The position numbers and the translations under genes are program-made. DNA of 64,000 bases from Acidobacteriaceae bacterium (GTDB lineage Bacteria > Acidobacteriota > Terriglobia > Bryobacterales > Bryobacteraceae): contig JAFAYI010000013.1 of assembly GCA_019240475.1 (NCBI GenBank), positions 18,454-82,453 of the forward strand. The letters run 5' to 3'. Of the stretch, positions 1 through 9,592 are shown piece after piece. The notes below the pieces were generated by a model. The model was not told where the DNA came from. It saw only the letters and a program-made list of their open reading frames with translations, and searched no databases. Each line of letters opens with the position of its first letter. The stretch's first letter is position 1.

Positions 1-516
1 CGTTTCATCACACGCTACCCGAGCATGGGGCTCACCCCGCTCGAAGGATTGGCGATTGTAGGGTTTCTCGCCGCGAAAGAAAATCTGGCGGCGGAAGCGG
101 TGGAGAAGCTCTTGAATTATGAATCGGGAATGGTGGGCGTATCGGGGGTAAGCGGCGACATGCGCCAACTGCTGGGGGCGGGGGAGAACGAGCGGGCGCG
201 GTTGGCGGTGGAAATGTTCTGTTACCGGGCGCGCAAATACGTGGGCGCGTACCTGGCGGCAATGGGCGGAGCAGACGCGGTGGTGTTCACGGGCGGAATT
301 GGCGAGAATTCGCCAGAGGCGCGGGCGAGTATCTGCGAAGGGTTGGGCTGGGCGGGGTTGACGCTCGACCGGGAGCGCAACCTGGCGCCGCCGCCGGACC
401 GGCGGATCAGCACGGACGGGAGCCGGCTAGAGGCGTATTGCATCGCGACGGACGAAGAGCTGCTGATAGCGCGCGACACGGCGCGCTGCGTTCTGGGGGA
501 GAGGCAGTTGTGGTAA
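1..516 (+). CDS. ackA: acetate kinase, C-terminal part (5' end outside window)
   Basis: The frame is open from the first base and reads [16 protein letters not shown], the conserved region around the substrate pocket of acetate kinase. It runs to a TAA at 514-516. The glycine-rich [12 protein letters not shown] segment near residue 95 is the family's nucleotide-binding signature, and the tail [13 protein letters not shown] is typical of the AckA C-terminus. The enzyme interconverts acetate plus ATP and acetyl phosphate in the cytoplasm. About 170 of the usual 400 residues are visible. Family assignment is firm; partner genes such as pta would lie upstream, outside the window. Confidence 0.95.
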   Translation, partial: RFITRYPSMGLTPLEGLAIVGFLAAKENLAAEAVEKLLNYESGMVGVSGVSGDMRQLLGAGENERARLAVEMFCYRARKYVGAYLAAMGGADAVVFTGGIGENSPEARASICEGLGWAGLTLDRERNLAPPPDRRISTDGSRLEAYCIATDEELLIARDTARCVLGERQLW

Positions 517-616
517 GGTCGCCGGCGAAGCTGTGCAAATCGCCATTCAACCCGCGATAAGCAACGGACGATGAATCAAATCGGGACCGAGGCTCATCCA
601 CTGTATGGGAGATGAT

Positions 617-958
617 ATGGCAGGCAACAACACGCTGACCTTTACCGACGACAGCTTCGATCAAGACGTTTTGAATTCGGACGTACCCGTCCTGGTGGAT
701 TTCTGGGCGGAGTGGTGCGGCCCCTGCAGAATGATGGGTCCCACGGTGGATCAAGTTGCGACCGATTATGCGGGTAAGGTGAAGGTCGGCAAACTGGACG
801 TCGATAGCAATCAGCAGACCGCGTTCCGGTATGGGATTCGCGGGATTCCGACGCTGTTGCTTTTCAAAGGCGGCCAGGTTGTGGAGCAAAAGGTGGGCGC
901 GATCGGCAAACCCGAGTTTCAGAAAATGTTAGACAAGCATGTTGCAGTAAAGGTTTAA
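617..958 (+). CDS. trxA: thioredoxin
   Basis: A 113-residue classical thioredoxin with the WCGPC redox centre near residue 30, the cis-proline loop GIPTLLLF and a C-terminal helix. It reduces protein disulfides in the cytoplasm. An upstream in-frame ATG at 605 exists, but GGGAG at 607-611 is correctly spaced for the ATG at 617, so 617 is preferred. There is no signal peptide, which argues against a CcmG-type periplasmic thioredoxin. A strong terminator follows, so it is probably monocistronic. Confidence 0.93.
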   Translation: MAGNNTLTFTDDSFDQDVLNSDVPVLVDFWAEWCGPCRMMGPTVDQVATDYAGKVKVGKLDVDSNQQTAFRYGIRGIPTLLLFKGGQVVEQKVGAIGKPEFQKMLDKHVAVKV

Positions 959-990
959 GTACCGAACCTTAAGCGCGGGCAATGGATGAG

Positions 991-1019
991 AGGCGCCAGG
1001 AATTGGCGCCTTTTTTGTT
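991..1019 (+). terminator. intrinsic terminator after thioredoxin gene
   Basis: The arms GGCGCCA (992-998) and TGGCGCC (1004-1010) form a seven-base-pair stem with a five-base loop, followed directly by TTTTTTGTTT. It lies 33 bases after the thioredoxin stop codon. Confidence 0.9.
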
Positions 1020-1056
1020 TGCGCCGAAGGTTTCCCCCTGCGCTACGCTATGAAGC

Positions 1057-2331
1057 ATGCTGCGGCTGAGCGTGGCGGTGGCGCTGGCGTGCGCTGTCGT
1101 CTTTGCCCAGACGGCCCAGACGCCGGCAGAGCCGCTATTTAGCGCGGTCAGGACGGGCAACTTTCCCGAAGTGGAGCGACTGGCGCTGGCGGGCGCCGAT
1201 GTGAACGCACGAGACGCGATGGGAAGCACGCCGCTGCTGGACGCGGCGTGGTTGGGGAGCGCGGAGATCGTGAGCTTTCTGGTGGCGCACGGGGCCGAGG
1301 TGAATACGCATCACGGGCAATCGGGTTCAACGCCGTTGCAATACGCAGTGCTGAGCGGGCGGCCGGCGATTGTCCGATTGCTGCTTGCGGCGGGGGCGCG
1401 CGTGGACGAGCCGTTCCGAGACGGGCAGAGCGTGCTGCAGGCGGCGGCGGGGCGGGGCAATTCCGAAATTGTTGGGCTGTTGATTGGCGCCGGAGCGGAC
1501 GTTGGGGCGATCGACGCCAACGGCAACACACCTCTGGAAGAAGCCGTGCTGCATGGGCGGCTGAATACGACGACGGCTTTGCTTGCGGCGGGCGCGGGAG
1601 TAAGTCATCGTCACCGGGACGGGCGGGGCGCGCTCGAAGAGGCGTGCATAAAAGGATATGCAGATATCGCGCGCGCGTTGCTCGCGGCGGGCGCCGATGC
1701 GAGCCATCGGGACGAATCGGGCCAATCGCCGCTCGACCTGGCGGTTGCATACAAGAATGCGGGGGTGGTGGCGATGCTGCAGCGCACGCGCGGGCGCGAG
1801 CCTCGTTTTCAGGCGGATTTGTCGCAGGCGATGGAAGCCGCTACGCTGCGGGGCCAGACGGAGATCGTTCGAATCCTGATCGATGGGGGCTTCGACGTGA
1901 ACCAGCGGACGGCGGGGGGAAGCACGTATCTGGGCGATGCGGCTTTGAAGGGGCAGGCCAAGGTGGTGCAACTGCTGCTAGCGAGAGGCGCGCGGGTGGA
2001 TGCGCTGAATGCGAGCGGGGGCACGCCGCTGCACGATGCGGCGTTGGGCGGGAATACGGAGGTAATTGCGGTTCTGCTGGACCACGGGTGCGGAATCGAC
2101 GCGGCGAACCGGGAATCGGGGGCGACGCCGCTGATGCTGGCGGCAGCGCTGGGGCGGTCGGGGGCGGTGGCTTTGCTATTGAAGCGGGGGGCGAATCCCG
2201 CGCTGCGGGATTGGAGAGGGCAGAGCGCGTTAGACCACGCCAGAGAAACGGAGGACGGGGAGACGGTTCGATTGCTCGAAACCGCCCTGGCAAATTGGGC
2301 GCCGAGCCCGGCGAAGATGCACGGATATTGA
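1057..2331 (+). CDS. secreted ankyrin-repeat protein
   Basis: A 424-residue protein starting with a hydrophobic signal peptide (about residues 1-17, then AQTAQTPAEP), so it is probably exported. The rest is about twelve ankyrin repeats of about 33 residues with the usual TPLxxAxxxG and LLLxxGAxV motifs. Two stretches, around residues 240-260 and at the end, are more degenerate. Ankyrin repeats mediate protein-protein contacts; the partner cannot be read from sequence. It stands between a terminator and a response-regulator gene on the same strand, with a 45-base gap to the latter. Confidence 0.85.
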   Translation: MLRLSVAVALACAVVFAQTAQTPAEPLFSAVRTGNFPEVERLALAGADVNARDAMGSTPLLDAAWLGSAEIVSFLVAHGAEVNTHHGQSGSTPLQYAVLSGRPAIVRLLLAAGARVDEPFRDGQSVLQAAAGRGNSEIVGLLIGAGADVGAIDANGNTPLEEAVLHGRLNTTTALLAAGAGVSHRHRDGRGALEEACIKGYADIARALLAAGADASHRDESGQSPLDLAVAYKNAGVVAMLQRTRGREPRFQADLSQAMEAATLRGQTEIVRILIDGGFDVNQRTAGGSTYLGDAALKGQAKVVQLLLARGARVDALNASGGTPLHDAALGGNTEVIAVLLDHGCGIDAANRESGATPLMLAAALGRSGAVALLLKRGANPALRDWRGQSALDHARETEDGETVRLLETALANWAPSPAKMHGY

Positions 2332-2376
2332 TCTAAATGTTTTCACTCGAAGTGACGATAGGTGTAGTGAGCGGGA

Positions 2377-3090
2377 GTGAAGACGTTGGGACGCCTAAAA
2401 CGAACAAGCCAAATTGTGATAGCGGACGGTCACCTGCTCTTCCGGCGGGGACTGCGGAGCCTGCTTGAGGCCGAAAGCGACCTGGAAGTAGCGGGGGAAG
2501 CAGGGGATGCGGCCGAGGCCGAGGCCAAGATATCCGCCCTCTGGCCCGGGGAAACGGCGCCCGGTTCCTGGAATCCCTGCGCATTGGTGATGGATGTTGC
2601 GCTGCTGCAGAACGGGGGAGCGCAGACGGTTTTTGCGATCCGGCAGCGGTATCCGGGCCTTTCCATTTTGTTTCTGGCCCAGGAGGATACGCCCGAGGCA
2701 TTGAAGGACGCCATCGAAGCGGGCGGCCGCGGTTACATGCTGAAGGGGAGTCCGGCGGCGCAACTGGTGGCGGGAATTCGCCAGGTTTCGTTTAGCGACG
2801 AGAAGAACCCGCGCGGGCTTTCGAGGATTGTGCCGGACCTTCGCGCTTTGGCCGCTCCGAACGAGCCTCAGCCCCGAAACACCGTACTGACCTCGCGAGA
2901 GCAGGAAGTGATGAGACTGCTGGCGGAGGGCCGAACCGTGCGAGAAGTTGCCGCGGAGCTTTCGCTGAGCGTGAAGACTGTAGAAGCTCACAAGCTGAAC
3001 CTAATGCGCAAGCTCGACATTCACAATCGCGCCAGCCTGGTGGAGTACGCGAGCCAACAGGGCTGGCTCGTGACGCAGCTCGCATCCTAA
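2377..3090 (+). CDS. NarL/LuxR-type response regulator with degenerate receiver
   Basis: A 237-residue protein starting at GTG. The N-terminal half (residues 12-130) aligns with a receiver domain: phosphoacceptor Asp in ALVMDVALL and Lys in GYMLKGS. The C-terminal part (about 165-230) is a LuxR helix-turn-helix (LTSREQEVMRLLAEG, then SVKTVEAH). Two receiver features are lost: the acidic pair is ADG rather than ADD, and the conserved Ser/Thr is Ala in LFLAQED. The receiver may therefore not switch normally by phosphorylation. No kinase gene is adjacent, so it is an orphan; the regulon is unknown. Confidence 0.85.
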   Translation: MKTLGRLKRTSQIVIADGHLLFRRGLRSLLEAESDLEVAGEAGDAAEAEAKISALWPGETAPGSWNPCALVMDVALLQNGGAQTVFAIRQRYPGLSILFLAQEDTPEALKDAIEAGGRGYMLKGSPAAQLVAGIRQVSFSDEKNPRGLSRIVPDLRALAAPNEPQPRNTVLTSREQEVMRLLAEGRTVREVAAELSLSVKTVEAHKLNLMRKLDIHNRASLVEYASQQGWLVTQLAS

Positions 3091-3175
3091 AAGCCTCCGA
3101 AGAGATGCAGGCGGGAAGAGTCCGGCCGCCGCTGGCGAACTTGCTACTCTTCCAGTGGGAGAGCCTGTTCACGGA

Positions 3176-4900
3176 ATGGCCAAATTTCTTCTGGGTGTGG
3201 TGGTCGGGGTTGTGGTCGCGTTCGTGGCCGCTGTTATCGTAGTGCTCGCCATCGGGCGCCTGTTCGCCAACAAGCAGCCGACCATTGCCGCAAATTCGGT
3301 GCTGGTTCTTTCGCTCGACGGAGAGCTGCCCGAGACGCCGCCGGTCGAGATTCCGTTCCCGTTTGGAAAGAGCCAAAGCGTTCCCACTGTGAGGGACGTA
3401 TGGTCTTCCCTCCGCCAGGCTGCGAGCGACAACCGCATCAAAGCGGTGGTGATCCAACCCCGGCATCTGGTAGCCGGGTGGGGCGTGCTTCAAGAGATCC
3501 GGCAGGACCTTACGAACTTCCGGCAATCGGGCAAGCCGGTGTACGCGCTATTGGATAATCCCGGCTCGCGCGAATACTATCTGGCGTCGGCCGCCGAGAA
3601 GATTTATCTGGCGCCGGAAGATCTGTTGGACGTGAAGGGCTTCCATCTGGAAGAGATGTACTTCAAGAACACGCTCGATAAGCTCGGGATCCAGGTGCAG
3701 GTGGACCATATCGGCCGCTACAAGGACGCAGGCGACATTTTCACGAGGACCAACATGTCGCCGGAGACGCGCGAGGTATTGGGAGAAGTGCTGGACCAGG
3801 TGTATAACGACTTTTGCTCGACGGTGGGCGCGGCGCGGCATAAGAGCGCGGCGGACGTGAAAGCGCTGCTCGACATGGGACCGTTTCTCGCCGCGCAGGC
3901 CAAAGGGACAGGGCTGGTGGACGAGCTTGGATACGAAGACCAGGTTTATGGGGACTTGAAAAAGCGGCTTGGCGGAGAAGCGCTCAATAAAGTGAATATT
4001 CGGACCTACTTCCATGCAGTGCCCGCAAGGGGCGACCGGATTGCGCTGCTGGTCGGCGAGGGCGACATCGTGGGCGGAGAGTCCGAGAATTCGCTCGGCT
4101 CGCAGGCGGTCATCGCGTCGGGAACTTTTTCGAAGCTCGTTCGCCAGGTCAGGAACGACTCGAGCGTCAAGGGCGTAATCCTGCGGATCGATTCGCCGGG
4201 CGGCGACTCGATCGCCTCCGACGATATCCTGCATGAGCTGAAGTTGTTGAGCCGCGCTAAGCCGCTGGTGATTTCGATGTCGGATGTGGCCGCTTCCGGA
4301 GGCTACTACGTATCGATGACCGGCGACCCGGTTCTGTCGTATCCGGACACGATCACGGGTTCGATCGGGGTCCTGTATGTGCGGCCGAACCTGCACGGAC
4401 TCTACGACAAACTGGGAATTTCCGACGACATGATGTCGCGCGGGAAGCTGGCCGACATGGACTCGCCCTACATTCCTTTGTCGGATGCGGCTCGCGATAA
4501 GTTGCACGACCTCATCCAGTCCACCTATGTGAGCTTCGTCGGCAAGGTAGCGAGCGCGCGCAAGAAGAGCTTCGACCAGATCGACCCGATTGCGCAGGGA
4601 CGCGTATGGATGGGCGCGCAGGCTCAACAGAACGGACTGGTGGATACGCTAGGAGGTCTCGACCAGGCGATCGCACTGATCCGAAAGCGGGCGCATCTGT
4701 CCGCGACAGGCGAGACCAACCTGGTGACATATCCGCCGCGGCGGTCCCTGCTCGATGTGATTGCGAATGCGTCCACGGACGATATGGCGTCGAGCGCCGC
4801 CGAAACCAAGCTGCGCAAGGCGATTCCCGGCTTACCGAGCGAGTCTTTCCTGCGAGGCGGAATACTGCGCCTGATGCCTTACCGCGTGACGATTCAGTAG
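3176..4900 (+). CDS. sppA: signal peptide peptidase SppA, long form
   Basis: A 574-residue membrane serine protease that degrades cleaved signal peptides. One N-terminal transmembrane helix (about residues 4-27) is followed by two tandem S49 domains, as in the 67-kDa type. The catalytic Lys is in HIGRYKDAGD of the first domain, and the nucleophilic Ser in DVAASGGYY of the second, giving the Ser-Lys dyad. The active site faces the periplasm. A GTG at 3155 is an alternative start but has no ribosome-binding site; GGGAGAG precedes the chosen ATG at a longish distance. It ends 8 bases from the convergent sigma-factor gene. Confidence 0.93.
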   Translation: MAKFLLGVVVGVVVAFVAAVIVVLAIGRLFANKQPTIAANSVLVLSLDGELPETPPVEIPFPFGKSQSVPTVRDVWSSLRQAASDNRIKAVVIQPRHLVAGWGVLQEIRQDLTNFRQSGKPVYALLDNPGSREYYLASAAEKIYLAPEDLLDVKGFHLEEMYFKNTLDKLGIQVQVDHIGRYKDAGDIFTRTNMSPETREVLGEVLDQVYNDFCSTVGAARHKSAADVKALLDMGPFLAAQAKGTGLVDELGYEDQVYGDLKKRLGGEALNKVNIRTYFHAVPARGDRIALLVGEGDIVGGESENSLGSQAVIASGTFSKLVRQVRNDSSVKGVILRIDSPGGDSIASDDILHELKLLSRAKPLVISMSDVAASGGYYVSMTGDPVLSYPDTITGSIGVLYVRPNLHGLYDKLGISDDMMSRGKLADMDSPYIPLSDAARDKLHDLIQSTYVSFVGKVASARKKSFDQIDPIAQGRVWMGAQAQQNGLVDTLGGLDQAIALIRKRAHLSATGETNLVTYPPRRSLLDVIANASTDDMASSAAETKLRKAIPGLPSESFLRGGILRLMPYRVTIQ

Positions 4901-4908
4901 CCGCTTTA

Positions 4909-5679
4909 TTAGAACGCCGCGGCGGAGTGAATGCCGCTTCCGCTCAGCGCGTTCTGCATGCGCTCCAACGCCGTTTTGTGCATTTGAGAGACGCGGCTCT
5001 CGTTGACTCCGAGCACTCCGCCGATTTCCTTCATTGTCATTTCGCGGCCGTAGTAGAGCTGAACGACCTGGCGGTAGCGTTCGGGCAGGGTTTTCATCGC
5101 CGAGCTGAGTTTTTCACGAAGCTCCGAGCGGGACACCATGTTCTCGGGCAGTTGTGCCGGAGTACAGGGCGTTTCGGGGGCGTACTGATCGTCTCGCTCC
5201 GGGGTCCGGAGCTGGCTGACGGCATTGCCGAGCGACCGGAAATCGACCATCAATGCCTGCCAGCGGCGCACGTTCAGGCCCATGGCGGAGGCGACTTCGT
5301 TGTCGGTCGGGGCGCGCTGAAGGTTGACCTCCAGGTCACGCGTTACCGATTCCATTTGCTTATAGCGCTTGCGCAGATCGCGCGAGGCCCAATCGAGCTG
5401 GCGAAGGCCGTCGAGGATCGCGCCGCGAATGCGATATTTCGCGTACGTGGTGAATGCCACTTCCTTGTCGTCCCGGTACTTGGTTGCCGCATCGACGAGA
5501 CCCATAATGCCGGAATGGACCAGGTCGTCCAGCTCCACATGGACCGGAAGCGATCTCTGCAGGTGCGCCGCGATTGCGGTGACGAGCGAGAGATGCTCGG
5601 TGATGAGTTGATCCCGGCGCGAGGTGTCTTTCTTGATTTGATTCCTGGTGGGAGCTGGCTTGCTGGCTGCGGCGTTCAT
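4909..5679 (-). CDS. FliA-family RNA polymerase sigma factor
   Basis: A 256-residue group-3 sigma factor with region 2 (LVTAIAAHL, DDLVHSGIMGLVDAA, FTTYAKYRIRGAILDGLR), region 3 and region 4 (LPERYRQVVQLYYGREMTMKEIG, then VNESRVSQMH). These match FliA/WhiG/SigD. The ATG at 5679 follows GGAAGAGG at good spacing; longer upstream extensions are unlikely. No flagellar genes lie nearby, so the regulon is open: motility, or a stress or developmental set as for WhiG-type factors. Confidence 0.9.
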   Translation of the reverse strand: MNAAASKPAPTRNQIKKDTSRRDQLITEHLSLVTAIAAHLQRSLPVHVELDDLVHSGIMGLVDAATKYRDDKEVAFTTYAKYRIRGAILDGLRQLDWASRDLRKRYKQMESVTRDLEVNLQRAPTDNEVASAMGLNVRRWQALMVDFRSLGNAVSQLRTPERDDQYAPETPCTPAQLPENMVSRSELREKLSSAMKTLPERYRQVVQLYYGREMTMKEIGGVLGVNESRVSQMHKTALERMQNALSGSGIHSAAAF

Positions 5680-6106
5680 TTTGTACCTCTTCCGGGCCGC
5701 AGGTCTAAGTGCTTGCGGCTCGCGCTTGGGAAAAGGCACTCGCGCCTCCACCGTCCCGTGGACCTCAGACAGGCCTCTTGGCAAGGTGAGAAGCGAGGCA
5801 GGATTCGGAACCGGGTCAGTAACTTACAAGAGACGAGACGATCTGTTTCGGCGGCTTCGATGAACAGGCGCGGGGCATTCGAGGCAGGGCGGGGAGCGGA
5901 TTCCGTTTCCGGCCGCGTTTCAAACATGCACAAATGGGCCGGTTCGAAACACGCGCGGAGATCAGGCTTGTCGGAGGGGCGGATCGAACACGTTAGGATT
6001 TGCCCGATCCGGACTGGCGCGAATAGATGTCAGGAATTTTCTTGATTGCCGTTTGCCGAGAAGCTGCCATTCGATTTCGGACTGAGTGTTTGCGAACGGG
6101 GGAACC
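5680..6106. other. 427-base intergenic region between divergent sigma-factor and recA genes
   Basis: This must hold the promoters of both divergent genes. I see no convincing coding frame and no clear -35/-10 pair. GAAC occurs as a short direct repeat just before recA (6093-6105), but no inverted LexA-type site could be established. Confidence 0.5.
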
Positions 6107-7162
6107 ATGGACGAACGACGCAGACAAATTCTAAGCACGTTGGCGCAGATGGACAAGCAGTTCGGCAAAGGCTCGGTGCTGATGCTTGGCTCACGCGCCG
6201 CTTTGCCGGTAGAGGTGATCTCGACGGGTTCTATAGGGGTCGATATCGCGCTCGGGGCCGGCGGATTTCCGCGGGGCCGCGTGATTGAAATTTTTGGGCC
6301 GGAATCGTCGGGGAAAACCACGCTTGCTCTGCATGCGATCGCGGAGGCGCAGCGGGGCGGCGGGGTCGCGGCGTTCATCGATGCCGAGCACGCGCTCGAT
6401 CCCACGTACGCAACGAAGCTGGGCGTCGATACGGAAAATCTGATCGTCTCTCAGCCGGATTGGGGCGAGCAGGCGCTAGAGATCGCGCAGGCGCTCGTAA
6501 GCTCGCAGGCAATCGACGTAATTGTGATCGATTCGGTGGCGGCGCTGACGCCCAAGGCGGAGATAGAGGGCGAGATGGGAGACAGTCACATGGGGTTGCA
6601 GGCGCGGATGATGTCGCAAGCGCTGCGCAAATTGACGGCGACAGTATCGAAAGCGAATGCGTGCCTGATTTTCATCAACCAACTGCGCGAGAAAATCGGC
6701 GTGATGTTCGGCAATCCCGAGACTACAACGGGCGGGCGGGCCTTGAAGTTTTACTCGTCGGTGCGGGTGGAGGTACGGCGCACCACGGCCATCAAGGACG
6801 GCGAGGCGGCGGTGGGGAACCGCACCAGGATCAAAGTAGTGAAAAACAAAGTGGCCGCGCCGTTTCGGGAGGTAGAGGTGGACATTCTGTACGGAAAGGG
6901 AATTTCGCGCGAGGGGGATGCGCTGGACCTGGGCGTGCAGCATTCGTTGGTGGAGAAAAGCGGGTCGTGGTACAGCTACAAGGGCGAGCGGATTGGGCAG
7001 GGGCGCGATAACGCCCGTCAAACGTTGACGGAGCGTCCGGACCTTTGCCGCAGCATCGAAACGGAACTTCGCCGGGGATTGGGCCTGAACGGGGCTGCCG
7101 CGAGAGCGACGGAGTTAGAGGTATTGACATCGCCGGGGCGCAAGGCCTCGGCCGCTTCGTAG
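6107..7162 (+). CDS. recA: recombinase RecA
   Basis: A 351-residue RecA of normal length. It shows the Walker A motif GPESSGKTT, Walker B-like [10 protein letters not shown], the L1/L2 DNA-binding loop region ([27 protein letters not shown]) and the MAW-like segment QPDWGEQAL, where Trp replaces the common Thr. It forms filaments on single-stranded DNA for homologous recombination and stimulates LexA self-cleavage. The ATG at 6107 follows GGGGGA; a GTG at 6086 in the same frame is less likely. No recX follows. The C-terminal tail is less acidic than in E. coli. Confidence 0.96.
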   Translation: MDERRRQILSTLAQMDKQFGKGSVLMLGSRAALPVEVISTGSIGVDIALGAGGFPRGRVIEIFGPESSGKTTLALHAIAEAQRGGGVAAFIDAEHALDPTYATKLGVDTENLIVSQPDWGEQALEIAQALVSSQAIDVIVIDSVAALTPKAEIEGEMGDSHMGLQARMMSQALRKLTATVSKANACLIFINQLREKIGVMFGNPETTTGGRALKFYSSVRVEVRRTTAIKDGEAAVGNRTRIKVVKNKVAAPFREVEVDILYGKGISREGDALDLGVQHSLVEKSGSWYSYKGERIGQGRDNARQTLTERPDLCRSIETELRRGLGLNGAAARATELEVLTSPGRKASAAS

Positions 7163-7239
7163 GACGCCTTCGAGGCCAGGCTCGTTCGGCGGCTTCAACT
7201 GAATGCCCGTCGTGGCACAGTTGAAGAGAGGAGCGGGCC

Positions 7240-8685
7240 TTGGAAAATCTGTTGGTGATGAAGTTCGGCGGCACGAGCATGGGCGGGGCGGAACGGATGC
7301 GAGTGGCGGCGCAACTCATTTCCGAGCAGCAAAAGCAACGTCCGCTGGCGATCGTCGTGTCGGCGATGTCCAAAGTCACCGATCTGTTGCTGGATGTGCT
7401 GCGGCGGGCGGAACTGGGCGACAGGGCCGCGGTAGAGGTCGATGTTCATAACCTGTTGGACCGGCACTTGGAAGCTTGCGAGGATCTTCTAGGGAATCTG
7501 GAGAATTCGGCAGAGTGCCTGACCGGCGCAAGGGAAGACATCCGGTCGCTAGTTTCGGAGTTCCAGCGAATCGCGAACGGCGTCTATATGTTGGGCGAGC
7601 GGCCGCCGAGGTCGGTGGATGAAGCGGTGGCTATCGGCGAGCGGCTTTCGGCTTCGCTATTGGCGCGTTATTTGAAGGCGATCGGGATAGAGGCGCGCGC
7701 CGTGAATGGAAGCGATGTGATTGTCACCGACGCGCTTTTCGGGAACGCGACGCCGCAGATGGGCCCGACGAGGCAGAGATGCGCGGAGCGGCTGGCGCCT
7801 TTGATCGAAGAAGGGATCGCGCCGATCGTGACGGGATTCAACGGGGCGACGGTGGATGGACGCCCCACAACGCTGGGCCGCGGCGGCTCCGACTTTTCGG
7901 CTTCGATTTTGGCCGCGGCGCTCGAGGCGAGCGAACTTTGGATCTGGACCGACGTGGATGGAATCATGACGGCGGACCCGCGGATTGTGCCGGAGGTAGC
8001 GGTCCTGGATGAAGTGACCTACGCGGAAGCGGCGGAGTTGGCCTACAACGGGGCGAAGGTGCTGCATCCGAGAACGCTCGCGCCGCTGGTGGAAAAGAGC
8101 ATTCCGGTGTGGAGCAAGAACAGTTTCGCTCCGCACAAACCCGGCACCAAAATCTTTTCGCGCTTCGAGGAGCCAAAGGGAGTGCGGGCTGTGACGTCGA
8201 TGTCCAATGTGGCGCTGGTCTCGATGGAGCCGGCTAATGCGGCGCTCAGCGGGACGCGGCTGATGGCTCGCGCGCTGGATGCCTTGGCGCTGGCGAATGT
8301 GGAGATTCTGGTTTTCAGCAGCTCCAGTTACCGCCAGACATTTTGTTTTCTGATTCGCAAGCACGACGTGGCGGCGGCGGTGGAAGCGCTGGAGGCGAAC
8401 CTATCGATCGAGCTGGCGCACGGTTATCTGAAGCCGATCGAGATCGACGATAACGTGGGGCTGCTCGCGGTGGTGGGGGAAGGGATGCGCGGGACTCCGG
8501 GGTTGGCAGGGCGCGTGTTCACGGCGATCTCGCAGGAAGAGATCAACATCATTGCTATCGCGCAAGGCTCAAGCGAGCTGACGATTGGAATCGTGGTGCG
8601 GCTGGAGGGGCTTGAGCGCGCGGTGCGCGCTGTTCACGAGGAGTGCAGGCTGGCCGGAAGAAGAGAGTCGGTGGCGGTTAGCTGA
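7240..8685 (+). CDS. lysC: aspartate kinase
   Basis: A 481-residue monofunctional aspartokinase that phosphorylates aspartate at the entry to lysine, threonine and methionine synthesis. It shows the N-terminal MKFGGTSMG, the catalytic GFNGATVDGRPTTLGRGGSDFSA region and two C-terminal ACT domains (about residues 320-470) that usually bind lysine or threonine for feedback control. The start is TTG, preceded by AGAGGAG at suitable distance. Its last 8 bases overlap the 3' end of the convergent homoserine kinase gene, so the aspartate-pathway genes are clustered tail to tail. Confidence 0.94.
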   Translation: MENLLVMKFGGTSMGGAERMRVAAQLISEQQKQRPLAIVVSAMSKVTDLLLDVLRRAELGDRAAVEVDVHNLLDRHLEACEDLLGNLENSAECLTGAREDIRSLVSEFQRIANGVYMLGERPPRSVDEAVAIGERLSASLLARYLKAIGIEARAVNGSDVIVTDALFGNATPQMGPTRQRCAERLAPLIEEGIAPIVTGFNGATVDGRPTTLGRGGSDFSASILAAALEASELWIWTDVDGIMTADPRIVPEVAVLDEVTYAEAAELAYNGAKVLHPRTLAPLVEKSIPVWSKNSFAPHKPGTKIFSRFEEPKGVRAVTSMSNVALVSMEPANAALSGTRLMARALDALALANVEILVFSSSSYRQTFCFLIRKHDVAAAVEALEANLSIELAHGYLKPIEIDDNVGLLAVVGEGMRGTPGLAGRVFTAISQEEINIIAIAQGSSELTIGIVVRLEGLERAVRAVHEECRLAGRRESVAVS

Positions 8686-9592
8686 CAGGGACGGTGGGCT
8701 CCAGAGCGGCGTTCGAATCCTGGTGAGCGCGCAGGCGCCGGAGAGAGTAGGGGCATGGGGCGGGGCGGAAAGCCTCTTCGAGCAGCTCTTCGACGGCGGA
8801 GAAATTCCCCTGGGCGAGAGCGACGATGGAGGGGCCGGCGCCGCTGAGGCAGACGCCCAGCAGATCGGGGTGTTCGAGTTCGAGCGCGCGCGAGAGACCG
8901 GGCACGAGCTTGCAGCGGGAGGGCTGGTGGAGGCGGTCGCGCAGGGCTTCGCGCAACAGGGAGAATTCACCGCGATGCACGGCATGGAGCAACAGGGCGA
9001 CGCGTTGCAGATTGAAGACCGCGTCTTCGCGCGACACGAAGCGCGGAAGGACCTTGCGCGATTCGAGCGTCGGGAGCGGATGATCGGGCGTGAGCACGAT
9101 GAAGCTCAAGGATTCGGGCCACGGGAGGCGAACGGCGAAGACGGAGCGATCGGGAAGTTGACAACTGATGGCCAGACCGCCAAGCAGGGAGGCGGCGACG
9201 TTATCGGGATGATTTTCGAGAGCGGAGGCGGCGTTTAGCAGGCCTGGGCCGGGAAGAGGCTCGGCGATGGTTTCGTAAAGGCGCAACCCGGCGACGGTCG
9301 CGGCCGCGCTGCTGCCGAGGCCGGCCTTGGGCGGGATCTCGCTTTCGACGCGCACGAGAAGCGAAGGGAAAGATTCCGGGCGCTGTCGCGTCAGGAAACG
9401 GAAGGCGCGCTCGATGTAGTTTTCGCCGTCGGGCTTGCCGTTGAGGAATTCGAAATCGAGCGTGTTTGCGCCGTCCCGGACGGTGACCTGGAGGCGCAGG
9501 TAAAGCTGCACGGCGACGGCAAGCGTGTCGAAGCCCGGCCCGATATTGGCGATGGAACCCGGGACCTGGATCTCGAATTCGTTAGCGCGCAT
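8678..9592 (-). CDS. thrB: homoserine kinase
   Basis: A 304-residue GHMP kinase. The N-terminal PGSIANIGPGFDTLAVAV and the ATP loop PPKAGLGSSAAATVAGL (near residue 90) identify ThrB; it makes O-phosphohomoserine for threonine synthase. The ATG at 9592 lies 11 bases inside the upstream threonine synthase gene, giving an overlapping thrC-thrB operon with probable translational coupling. Its 3' end overlaps lysC on the other strand by 8 bases. Confidence 0.93.
   Translation of the reverse strand: MRANEFEIQVPGSIANIGPGFDTLAVAVQLYLRLQVTVRDGANTLDFEFLNGKPDGENYIERAFRFLTRQRPESFPSLLVRVESEIPPKAGLGSSAAATVAGLRLYETIAEPLPGPGLLNAASALENHPDNVAASLLGGLAISCQLPDRSVFAVRLPWPESLSFIVLTPDHPLPTLESRKVLPRFVSREDAVFNLQRVALLLHAVHRGEFSLLREALRDRLHQPSRCKLVPGLSRALELEHPDLLGVCLSGAGPSIVALAQGNFSAVEELLEEAFRPAPCPYSLRRLRAHQDSNAALEPTVPVS

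Noticed and set aside
4606..6045. A 479-codon frame across the sigma-factor gene on the other strand
   Set aside because: Antisense shadow of sppA's end and the sigma factor; the sigma-factor motifs are decisive.
6086..6106. LexA-type SOS box before recA
   Set aside because: Only direct GAAC repeats are present; no inverted site matching a known LexA box could be established.
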